From contig CANRHF010000122.1 of NCBI GenBank assembly GCA_947630345.1, forward strand, positions 1 through 5,749: a stretch of DNA of 5,749 nt. Direction: 5' to 3'. This document shows, one piece after another, positions 1 through 4,863 of this stretch. Below the pieces are notes generated by a model that was not told the origin of the DNA, ran no database searches, and was given only the letters and a program-made list of their open reading frames with translations. The stretch's first letter is position 1; each line of letters opens with the position of its first letter. The position numbers were made by a program, and so were the translations under genes. This DNA comes from an uncultured Oscillospiraceae bacterium. Lineage in GTDB: Bacteria; Bacillota; Clostridia; Oscillospirales; Oscillospiraceae.

Positions 1-369
1 CGGAAGTCGTGGGACGATATGAAGTCCCAAAAGGGTGCTTTCAAGTCTCTGGCGAACGCCAAGGCTTGCGCTGACAAGAACCCCGGCTACTCTGTCTATG
101 ACGAGAGCGGCAAGGCGGTCTATCCGACCAGCACTCCGGCCCCTGCTCCGGCCCCGTCCACCACGGTTCCGTATCTGGTGGAAGTCAAGGCCACCGATCT
201 CAATATCCGTAAGGGGCCGGGAACCAACTACGCCACCACGGGCAAGTACACCGGGAAGGGCGTGTTTACCATCGTTGAGGAGAAAAGCGGTCAAGGCTCT
301 GTCAAGGGTTGGGGCAAGCTCAAGAGCGGAGCTGGCTGGATTTCTCTGGACTACACCACCAAACTCTAA
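1..369 (+). CDS. Phage endolysin, C-terminal part (linker plus SH3b domain), 5' partial
   Basis: The reading frame is open from the first base of the window to a TAA at 367-369, so this is the last 122 residues of a longer protein whose catalytic domain lies upstream. An ATG at 19 is internal and has no ribosome binding site. The visible part begins with a segment (around GAFKSL, NAKACADKNPGYSVYD) typical of the region after the catalytic domain in Clostridial prophage amidases or muramidases. A proline/alanine linker follows (about residues 42-53, APAPAP). The last 65 residues form a bacterial SH3 domain, with the hallmark LNIRKGPGTNY and a Gly/Trp-rich end (GWGKL, GWISL). SH3b domains bind peptidoglycan; the whole enzyme would degrade the host wall at lysis. 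The catalytic class cannot be told from this window. The holin follows at once, its Shine-Dalgarno overlapping this stop, which fits a lysis cassette. Confidence 0.85.
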   Translation, partial: RKSWDDMKSQKGAFKSLANAKACADKNPGYSVYDESGKAVYPTSTPAPAPAPSTTVPYLVEVKATDLNIRKGPGTNYATTGKYTGKGVFTIVEEKSGQGSVKGWGKLKSGAGWISLDYTTKL

Positions 370-384
370 AGGAGGTACACTGCA

Positions 385-651
385 ATGATTAACTGGAAAG
401 TTCGTCTCAAGAACAAGAATTTTTGGCTGACCCTCATTCCCGCCGTTCTCCTGCTCGTACAGGTCGTGGCGGCTGTCTTCGGCTACACCCTCGACTTCAC
501 CGAGCTTGACGGCAAGCTGTTGGCGGTGGTGGACGCTCTGTTCGCTGTCCTCACCATTCTCGGTATTGTCAACGACCCGACCACGGAGGGTATCGGCGAC
601 TCCGAGCTGGCCTTGACCTACGAGGAGCCGAAGAAAAAGACCGCCGATTAA
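385..651 (+). CDS. Phage holin, phiLC3 family
   Basis: This 88-residue protein matches the phiLC3-type holin pattern. It has a short charged N-terminus (MINWKVRLKNKNFW), one hydrophobic helix at about residues 15-34, a short loop (GYTLDFTELDG), a second helix at about 45-63, then the family's signature tail GIVNDPTTEGIGDS and a lysine-rich charged end (EEPKKKTAD). Holins of this family form lesions in the cytoplasmic membrane that release endolysin at the programmed time of lysis. The start is fixed by an AAAGGAGG Shine-Dalgarno at 368-375, nine bases before the ATG and overlapping the endolysin stop, so the two genes are translated from one message. Length and both helices are intact, so the gene looks functional. 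No phage gene is seen downstream, so this is probably the last gene of the prophage. Confidence 0.93.
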   Translation: MINWKVRLKNKNFWLTLIPAVLLLVQVVAAVFGYTLDFTELDGKLLAVVDALFAVLTILGIVNDPTTEGIGDSELALTYEEPKKKTAD

Positions 652-666
652 ATCAGCGGTCTATTC
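639..666 (+). terminator. Weak hairpin terminator at the end of the lysis cassette
   Basis: Arms GACCGCCGAT (639-648) and ATCAGCGGTC (652-661) pair over ten positions with one mismatch. The three-base loop is the holin stop codon TAA. An A-rich run (AAGAAAAA) precedes it and TATTCT follows. The U-tract is poor, so this may be a partial terminator or an mRNA-end-protecting hairpin. Confidence 0.45.
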
Positions 667-673
667 TGAGGAT

Positions 674-716
674 AAATCCGAAGGTGTGTTTGACGAAAAA
701 CACGGTGTTCGGATTT
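674..716 (+). other. Imperfect long hairpin downstream of the holin
   Basis: AAATCCGAA (674-682) is the exact reverse complement of TTCGGATTT (708-716). Inside it GTGTTT (686-691) pairs with AAACAC (698-703) around a GACGAA loop, with a small unpaired bulge (GGT/GGTG) between the two stems. No long U-tract follows, so it is a poor intrinsic terminator. It could be a phage-end processing or attachment-arm structure; its function is unknown. Confidence 0.4.
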
Positions 717-724
717 GCATTGTC

Positions 725-747
725 TGGTGGAGCTGAAGCGCCTCGAA
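725..747 (-). other. tRNA-Ala or tmRNA 3'-end remnant, possible attachment core
   Basis: Read on the minus strand, this stretch ends in CAGCTCCACCA, preceded by CGCTT and TTCGAGG. That is the layout of a tRNA 3' end: seven-base TTCGANN T-loop, five-base T-stem strand, seven-base acceptor strand CAGCTCC, discriminator A and CCA. CAGCTCC opposite GGGGCTG (with the G3-U70 wobble) is typical of tRNA-Ala and of tmRNA. The matching 5' T-stem strand (AAGCG) and the rest of the RNA are absent: upstream on the minus strand the sequence reads TATGA and then unrelated DNA. It is therefore a fragment, not a gene. Prophages commonly use such 3' ends as attachment cores, and this lies just past the lysis genes. 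The orientation is odd, since the CCA faces the phage, which in the simplest model is the side where the whole RNA gene should remain. Confidence 0.5.
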
Positions 748-776
748 TCATAATTAGTTTATCAATCGTCCCGCAG

Positions 777-811
777 GGGGGACCGGCCTATGCCGGTCCC
801 CCATCATTTTT
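777..811 (+). terminator. Strong intrinsic terminator
   Basis: A perfect 11-bp stem, GGGGGACCGGC (777-787) with GCCGGTCCCCC (792-802), closes a CTAT loop and is followed by ATCATTTTT. It separates the prophage end from the next operon and would block read-through from the left. Confidence 0.9.
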
Positions 812-842
812 CGCGGCTGGCACACATTTTTTTGCGTTTAAT

Positions 843-891
843 AAAACACAAACGAAACTTGAAAGTTTCGCAAACATTCACGCGGTACAAT
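843..891 (+). promoter_or_regulatory. Activator-type promoter of the small-protein operon, with palindrome and direct repeats
   Basis: A good -10 box, TACAAT, lies at 886-891, about 48 bases before the first ATG. No -35 box stands at 16-18 bp spacing; a TTGAAA at 859-864 is 21 bp away, too far for a normal promoter. In its place are AAAACACAAACGAAACTT (843-860), a perfect 8-bp palindrome CGAAACTT-GA-AAGTTTCG (853-870), and CAAAC repeats at 849 and 871, 22 bp (two helical turns) apart. AACATT (873-878) stands seven bases before the -10. The same AACATT-N7-TACAAT and a close match to the 18-base element occur before the response regulator gene at 1751-1788. Helically phased direct repeats next to a weak -35 are usual for OmpR/PhoB-type activation. 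Inference: the site is bound by the regulator encoded at 1819-2490. Confidence 0.65.
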
Positions 892-939
892 AAGCCCGCA
901 AGTGAGAGATCACTGAAAAAAATCTGGAGGTGTGCTTCA

Positions 940-1308
940 ATGAAAAAGAAAAATTTACTTACCCTGATTATGAGCGTGGTGGGCGGACTTCTCTTTGCCC
1001 TCGGTATGTGCATGGGACTTATCCCGGAGTGGGACACGCTGACGGAGGGCGTCATTGTGGGGGCCATCGGCGCGATCATCCTACTGGCGATGGTACTTAT
1101 CCGCCGGAAGATGGACGGCAAGCCCATGATCGTCCTAAACGGCAAGACCATCGGAACGGCGCTTTTGGGCGTCGTAGGCGCGATCGTCCTTGGCGTGGGG
1201 ATGTGCATGGTCATGGTGTGGGATATGCTGGTCTGGGGCATCGTCGTGGGCCTCGTGGGCATCGTCCTGCTGCTCTGCCTGATTCCCGTGATCAAAGGGC
1301 TGAAATAA
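940..1308 (+). CDS. Small four-helix membrane protein with duplicated GMC hairpin
   Basis: This 122-residue protein has a lysine start (MKKKN) and four predicted membrane helices arranged as two similar hairpins. Copy 1 (about residues 10-55) carries LGMCM and EWD followed by GVIVGAIG. Copy 2 (about 70-118) carries VGMCM and VWD followed by GIVVGLVG. The two are separated by a charged loop at about 55-70 (RRKMDGKPMIVLNGK). The match of GMCM, WD and GxVVGxxG indicates an internal duplication. The same hairpin occurs once in the protein at 4480-4863. I do not recognise a named function; the gene resembles hypothetical membrane proteins seen next to two-component systems in Clostridia. The ATG at 940 is chosen because GGAGG at 926-930 is nine bases upstream; the frame is open back to an ATG at 790, but that lies before the promoter. 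First gene of the operon; probably inserted in the cytoplasmic membrane. Confidence 0.88.
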   Translation: MKKKNLLTLIMSVVGGLLFALGMCMGLIPEWDTLTEGVIVGAIGAIILLAMVLIRRKMDGKPMIVLNGKTIGTALLGVVGAIVLGVGMCMVMVWDMLVWGIVVGLVGIVLLLCLIPVIKGLK

Positions 1309-1325
1309 TTTAGAAGGTACTGATT

Positions 1326-1412
1326 ATGAAGTATTTCATCATTCCCGCAATCGTAACAGCCGTAGGCGGCGCTGCGGCGGTCAGTCGCCATAAACTGTCA
1401 AATCAATATTGA
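1326..1412 (+). CDS. 28-residue small membrane peptide
   Basis: A short frame, ATG at 1326 to TGA at 1410-1412, encodes a 28-residue peptide: MKYF, a hydrophobic small-residue core (IIPAIVTAVGGAAAV), then a polar, basic tail (SRHKLSNQY). The ribosome binding site AGAAGG (1312-1317) is eight bases upstream. It fills the gap between two clear genes of the operon, 17 bases after one stop and 20 bases before the next start, with a Shine-Dalgarno for each. That placement argues for a real gene. The hydrophobic core is about 15-17 residues, enough for a short single-pass helix of the small regulatory or toxin-like membrane peptide kind. The family is unknown; the function cannot be assigned. Below the usual size cut-off, it would be missed by standard annotation. 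Confidence 0.65.
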   Translation: MKYFIIPAIVTAVGGAAAVSRHKLSNQY

Positions 1413-1432
1413 ACATACAGGAGGATTTGATC

Positions 1433-1681
1433 ATGGCAAAGTCAAAACTCGTAAGTGCAAACGAAAAAATCGCCGACGCGGTGGTCGGCGGGTACAAGAA
1501 GATCGAGGAGAGCGTCGTCGGCGGCTATATGAAAATCGAGGAGGGCGTGACCGGCGCGTTCAAAAAGGTCGAGGACAGCTTCGTGGGGAAGTTCCTGACC
1601 CACGAGGGCGAGACCGTGGAGGACGCGGAGAAGCGTCTGACGGAGGAACAGGCCCAGCGTGAAGCCTCCGAAAAGCATTAA
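1433..1681 (+). CDS. Small soluble protein of tandem 11-residue amphipathic repeats
   Basis: This 82-residue hydrophilic protein has no signal peptide. Residues 6-60 are five consecutive 11-residue units starting at L6, V17, V28, V39 and F50. The central three read VVGGYKKIEES, VVGGYMKIEEG and VTGAFKKVEDS; the first (LVSANEKIADA) and fifth (FVGKFLTHEGE) are diverged. K at unit position 7, I/V at 8 and E/D at 10 recur in units 1-4. A charged helix-like tail follows (about 61-82, rich in E, K, R, A, Q). Eleven-residue repeats with this mix occur in lipid-binding amphipathic helices such as the synucleins and apolipoproteins, so binding of the inner membrane face is a reasonable inference but not shown. 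The start is the ATG at 1433, with AGGAGG (1419-1424) eight bases upstream; an in-frame TTG at 1409 overlaps the previous gene and has no Shine-Dalgarno. Last gene before a strong terminator. I recognise a recurring Clostridial protein type but no named function. Confidence 0.85.
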   Translation: MAKSKLVSANEKIADAVVGGYKKIEESVVGGYMKIEEGVTGAFKKVEDSFVGKFLTHEGETVEDAEKRLTEEQAQREASEKH

Positions 1682-1692
1682 ATGCCGTTTTT

Positions 1693-1729
1693 GCGCCGCA
1701 CGGTCTTCACTGTGCGGCGCAGATTTTTT
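1693..1729 (+). terminator. Strong intrinsic terminator of the small-protein operon
   Basis: GCGCCGCAC (1693-1701) pairs perfectly with GTGCGGCGC (1712-1720) around a ten-base loop, followed by AGATTTTTT. It lies 12 bases after the stop codon of the 11-mer repeat protein and separates it from the promoter of the regulator operon. Confidence 0.93.
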
Positions 1730-1750
1730 AAACTATTTTTTGTAAGAGCC

Positions 1751-1788
1751 AAAACGCAAACAAAACTTTAACATTTGGGTGCTACAAT
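1751..1788 (+). promoter_or_regulatory. Promoter of the response regulator operon, with likely autoregulatory site
   Basis: TACAAT (1783-1788) is the -10 box, about 30 bases before the regulator's ATG. No -35 consensus is present. AAAACGCAAACAAAACTT (1751-1768) matches the element at 843-860 in 16 of 18 positions, and AACATT (1770-1775) stands exactly seven bases before the -10, as in the other promoter. CAAAC (1757) and TTAAC (1768) are 11 bp apart, one helical turn, as expected for tandem binding of an OmpR/PhoB-type regulator. Positive autoregulation by the downstream gene is inferred. Confidence 0.65.
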
Positions 1789-1818
1789 AGAAAAAACGGA
1801 TGCATGGAGGTACATATC

Positions 1819-2490
1819 ATGTTTAAAATATTAGTCGTAGAGGACGACAAAGACCTAAATCGAACCGTCCGTTCTTTCTTGAACGCCAGCGGCTACCAGG
1901 CGGTGGGATGTTTCGACGCGAATGAAGCCTATGACGCCATGTGCGGAAGCACCTTTGACCTGATCGTTTCCGATATTATGATGCCCGGTATTGACGGCTA
2001 TGAGTTCGCGAAAACGGTGCGTTCCCTCAACGAGGAGATCCCCATTCTCTTTATGACGGCGCGGGATGATTTCGCCTCCAAGCAGAGGGGTTATCGGATC
2101 GGGATCGACGATTACATGGTCAAGCCCATCGATCTTGACGAGCTTTTCCTGCGGATCGGGGCGCTGCTGCGGCGGGCGAAAATCGCCACGTCCCACAAGC
2201 TGGAGGTCGGCAAGCTGCGGCTGGACATGGACGAGCGCACAGCGGTCTACGATGGAGAGGAAATTTCCCTGACGGCACGAGAGTTCAATATCCTTTATAA
2301 GCTGCTGTCCTATCCCGGCAAGACCTTTACCCGCACCCAGCTCATGGACGAATTTTGGGACGTGGACACCAACACCACGCCAAGAGCCGTGGACGTGTAC
2401 ATGACGAAGCTGCGGGGAAAATTTGAAGGCTGTGACGAGTTTGAGCTGAAAACCGTTCACGGTCTGGGCTATAAGGCGGTGATCAAATGA
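1819..2490 (+). CDS. OmpR/PhoB-family response regulator
   Basis: A 223-residue transcription factor. The N-terminal receiver domain (about 1-118) has the acidic pair E8/D9/D10, phospho-acceptor D52 (in SDIMMPGIDG), T80 (FMTAR), Y99 and K102 (YMVKP): a complete active site. The C-terminal winged-helix domain (about 128-221) shows the family pattern LTAREFNILYKLL, the recognition-helix region PRAVDVYMTKLRGK and the wing GLGYK. It would be phosphorylated by the kinase encoded next and bind direct repeats, most likely those at 1751-1775 and 849-878. The start is the ATG at 1819 with TGGAGG (1805-1810) eight bases before; an in-frame ATG at 1804 overlaps that Shine-Dalgarno and is rejected. The stop overlaps the kinase start (ATGA), so the two are translationally coupled. 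No sub-family name is given because VanR-, YycF- and BceR-like groups cannot be told apart reliably by eye. Confidence 0.95.
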   Translation: MFKILVVEDDKDLNRTVRSFLNASGYQAVGCFDANEAYDAMCGSTFDLIVSDIMMPGIDGYEFAKTVRSLNEEIPILFMTARDDFASKQRGYRIGIDDYMVKPIDLDELFLRIGALLRRAKIATSHKLEVGKLRLDMDERTAVYDGEEISLTAREFNILYKLLSYPGKTFTRTQLMDEFWDVDTNTTPRAVDVYMTKLRGKFEGCDEFELKTVHGLGYKAVIK

Positions 2491-3596
2491 GCAAGGAAAC
2501 TGCCATGCGGCGGAGAAAACGTCTGCTTGCCGCCCTGCGCCGGTATGTCGCGTTCTTTTTTCTGATCGCCTTTGTGATCTCCTGCTGTATGCTGCTTTTC
2601 CTGCAAACCATGCAGGCCTCTCTGGAGATCACTTTCACGGAAAAGGACATCCGAACCGCCGCGATCCTGACCATGGGAAACGTGCTTTTTCTGAGCTTTT
2701 TATGCACCGTCATAGACGCTGTACTCCGTAGGTTTACGGTGGAGCGCCCGGTACGCCAAATCATCAATGGCGCGGAAAAGATCATGCGGGGCGACTTTTC
2801 CACCCGCATCGAGCCCCTTCCAGGCATTGTGGGGGAGGACGGCTTTGATATCATCATCGACTATTTTAATCGCATGGCGAAAGAGCTTTCCGGGGTGGAG
2901 ACTCTGCGGACGGATTTCATCGCCAATGTGTCCCACGAACTGAAAACGCCCCTGGCCGTGATGCAGAACTACGGCACCATGCTCCAAAGTCCAGACCTGC
3001 CAGACGCGCGGCGGATCGAGTACGCCAAAGCCATCACCGAGCAGTCCCGCCGTCTCGCGGATTTGATCACGAATATTTTGAAGCTGAACCGGCTGGAAAA
3101 CCAGCAGATCTATCCCGCTACGAAACGGTACAATCTGGGAGAGCAGCTTGCCGAGTGCCTTTTGAGCTTTGAGGACACCTGGGAGAAAAAGAACATCGAC
3201 ATTGCAACAGACCTGGAAGAAGAAGTATTCGTAGAATCAGACGACGAGCTGCTGTCCCTTGTCTGGAACAATCTCTTTTCCAACGCCCTGAAGTTCACGG
3301 AGTCCGGCGGCACCGTGTCCGTGACGCTGAAAACCGAGGGAGACTTTGCCACCGTTCAGGTGGCCGACACCGGCTGCGGCATCTCGCCGGAGATAGGCCG
3401 CCACATCTTCGAGAAATTCTATCAGGGCGACACCTCCCACGCCACCCAGGGCAACGGTTTGGGGCTTGCGCTGGTCAAGCGGGTGGTCGATATTGTCGGC
3501 GGCGATATCTCTGTGGAGAGTGAGGTCGGAAAGGGGAGTACCTTTACCGTAAACTTAAGGAGGGCAGGGGATGAAGATATTCAAAAAGCTCCTTAA
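2487..3596 (+). CDS. Sensor histidine kinase, HAMP type with short extracytoplasmic loop
   Basis: A 369-residue membrane kinase. Two helices at about residues 18-40 and 57-80 are separated by only about 17 residues (around ASLEITFTEKDIR), too short for a sensing domain. A HAMP-like linker follows (about 81-135, with RPVRQIINGAEKI, GDFSTRI), then the dimerisation/phospho-acceptor domain with H150 (FIANVSHELKTPL). The ATPase domain has an N box (WNNLFSNALKF, N262/N266), G1 (DTGCGIS, D294), F box (IFEKFYQGD) and G2 (GNGLGLALV). All catalytic motifs are intact. The short loop places it near the intramembrane-sensing kinases (BceS/LiaS class), which usually detect a state of a membrane partner; the eight-helix protein encoded next is the obvious candidate. 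The ATG at 2487 overlaps the regulator stop, with AAGGCGG upstream. It probably phosphorylates the regulator at D52. Confidence 0.95.
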   Translation: MSKETAMRRRKRLLAALRRYVAFFFLIAFVISCCMLLFLQTMQASLEITFTEKDIRTAAILTMGNVLFLSFLCTVIDAVLRRFTVERPVRQIINGAEKIMRGDFSTRIEPLPGIVGEDGFDIIIDYFNRMAKELSGVETLRTDFIANVSHELKTPLAVMQNYGTMLQSPDLPDARRIEYAKAITEQSRRLADLITNILKLNRLENQQIYPATKRYNLGEQLAECLLSFEDTWEKKNIDIATDLEEEVFVESDDELLSLVWNNLFSNALKFTESGGTVSVTLKTEGDFATVQVADTGCGISPEIGRHIFEKFYQGDTSHATQGNGLGLALVKRVVDIVGGDISVESEVGKGSTFTVNLRRAGDEDIQKAP

Positions 3597-4476
3597 AAAG
3601 CTCTTTTTCCTGCCCCCGCTTCCGACGGTTTTTGCGGCGCTTTTCGGCTACGGCCTTGTGATCGCTGTGTTCGCCCTCGACATACAAAATCCGATCTTTC
3701 AATACGCCTCCTATCTGGCCTCCACTTACGCGCTGATTGTCACCTGCACGGGTCTTCGGTATGTAAAGCCCGCTGTGGGTTTGGTCAAAAAGTACGTTTC
3801 CAGCCACCCGCTGACGGAGAAGGTCCGCTCCACCCGGCTGGGGAAAAAATACCTGACCGATGTGCGCTTCCGGACGGGGGTTTCGCTATATCAGGGCTTT
3901 TTCATCAATCTACTGTACATCGCCATGAAGCTGGTGTCCGGCGTCGTGTACCGCTCCGCGTGGTTTATCGCGCTGGCGGTCTACTATATTCTGCTGGCCG
4001 TGATGCGTCTTCTGCTGGCGCGGCGCTTAAACGCCCAGGACGAGGGCATGGAATGGCGGCGGTACCGGTTTTGCGGCGTGATGCTGCTGCTCATGAATCA
4101 GGCCCTTGCGGGGATCGTCGGCTTTATGGTCCATCAGAACCGGGGCTTTCACTATCCGGGGCTGCTGATCTACGCCATGGCCGCCTACGCCTTTTATGCC
4201 GTCACCATCGCTATCATCAATATCGTCAAGACCCGGCGGTATCAAAGCCCGCTCCTGTCCGCGGCCAAGGCCATTAACCTTGTCGCCGCGCTGGTGTCTA
4301 TTCTGTCCCTGACTACCGCCATGCTCTCCCAGTTCGGCGAAAACGACGACCCGCTGTTCCGCCGGACCATGACCGCCGCTGTAGGCGGCGGCGTCTGTAC
4401 CATCGTTATCGGTATGGCGGCCTATATGATCCTCCGTGCCAGCAAAAATCTGAAAAGAATCAAGAAGGAGTTATGA
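3571..4476 (+). CDS. Eight-helix membrane protein of unknown function
   Basis: A 301-residue polytopic membrane protein with a basic N-terminus (MKIFKKLLKKLF). I count eight hydrophobic segments at about 18-36, 43-63, 104-125, 129-150, 166-187, 194-218, 231-253 and 266-288. A basic cytoplasmic-looking loop spans about 64-103 (KKY, EKVRSTRLGKKY) and the tail is lysine-rich (SKNLKRIKKEL). No ATP-binding, peptidase or CAAX-protease motif is visible, and no family is recognised. A strong Shine-Dalgarno (AAGGAGG, 3557-3563) precedes the ATG by seven bases and lies inside the kinase gene, which it overlaps by 26 bases; production is thus tied to that of the kinase. The context suggests a sensory partner or target of the kinase, or an envelope transporter. 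This is inference from position and from the kinase's lack of an outside domain. Confidence 0.88.
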   Translation: MKIFKKLLKKLFFLPPLPTVFAALFGYGLVIAVFALDIQNPIFQYASYLASTYALIVTCTGLRYVKPAVGLVKKYVSSHPLTEKVRSTRLGKKYLTDVRFRTGVSLYQGFFINLLYIAMKLVSGVVYRSAWFIALAVYYILLAVMRLLLARRLNAQDEGMEWRRYRFCGVMLLLMNQALAGIVGFMVHQNRGFHYPGLLIYAMAAYAFYAVTIAIINIVKTRRYQSPLLSAAKAINLVAALVSILSLTTAMLSQFGENDDPLFRRTMTAAVGGGVCTIVIGMAAYMILRASKNLKRIKKEL

Positions 4477-4479
4477 ATC

Positions 4480-4863
4480 ATGGAAGAAAAGAACGAGACC
4501 TTTACCTATACCTACTGCGCCAAGGAGCAGGAGGAGATCAAGAGAATTCGGGACAAATACACGTCCCCGGCAAAAGAGGAGACCTCCATGGAGCGGCTTC
4601 GCCGCCTGGATGCCAGCGCTACCAGGGGCGCCGCCGTCGTCTCGCTGATCGTCGGGATCCTCAGCGCCCTGCTGCTGGGCGTGGGGATGTGCTGCACCAT
4701 GGTTCCCGGCTGGGAAGCCTATTTCATTCCGGGCGTTGCGGTAGGCGTGGTCGGCATTATCGGCGTGATCGCCGCCTATCCGATCTATACCCACATGGTC
4801 AAACGCAAGCGGGAAAAGCTGGCCCCGGAGATCCTGCGTCTGTCCGACGAACTGATGAAATGA
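4480..4863 (+). CDS. Membrane protein with charged cytoplasmic N-terminus and one GMC hairpin
   Basis: A 127-residue protein. The first 48 residues are soluble and charged (TYTYCAKEQEEIKRIRDKY, then MERLRRLDAS). Two membrane helices follow at about 50-77 and 82-103, then a basic, helical tail (KRKREKLAPEILRLSDELMK). The hairpin carries LGVGMCC, PGW and GVAVGVVGIIG, the same pattern found twice in the protein at 940-1308; the two genes are homologous in this part. The ATG at 4480 has AAGGAG (4465-4470) nine bases upstream and follows the previous stop by three bases, so it is the last gene of the regulator operon. Function unknown; similar proteins recur in Clostridia as hypotheticals. Having related hairpin proteins in both operons argues that they belong to one process, perhaps as interacting membrane subunits. 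Confidence 0.88.
   Translation: MEEKNETFTYTYCAKEQEEIKRIRDKYTSPAKEETSMERLRRLDASATRGAAVVSLIVGILSALLLGVGMCCTMVPGWEAYFIPGVAVGVVGIIGVIAAYPIYTHMVKRKREKLAPEILRLSDELMK

Noticed and set aside
725..800. Complete tRNA or tmRNA gene on the minus strand
   Set aside because: No acceptor 5' strand (GGGGCTG), D-arm or anticodon arm, nor the tmRNA 5' end, can be found upstream of the T-loop; only the 3' end is present.
790..939. Longer N-terminus for the membrane protein starting at an ATG at 790
   Set aside because: It would start inside the terminator hairpin, ahead of the promoter, and has no ribosome binding site; GGAGG at 926-930 marks the ATG at 940.
930..1313. 127-codon plus-strand frame rich in Arg, Gly and His
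   Set aside because: Out-of-frame reading of the membrane protein gene; the composition is typical of a shifted GC-rich frame.
804..1391. 195-codon open frame on the minus strand
   Set aside because: It lies opposite the small-protein operon, crosses its promoter, has low-complexity Thr/Met/Pro composition and no ribosome binding site; a shadow of the plus-strand genes.
1448..1612. 33-base DNA periodicity taken as a CRISPR or satellite array
   Set aside because: The period follows the 11-residue protein repeat; the units are diverged at synonymous sites and there are no spacers.
1855..2460. 201-codon open frame opposite the response regulator
   Set aside because: The plus strand encodes a complete receiver and winged-helix protein; the antisense frame has no domain motifs.
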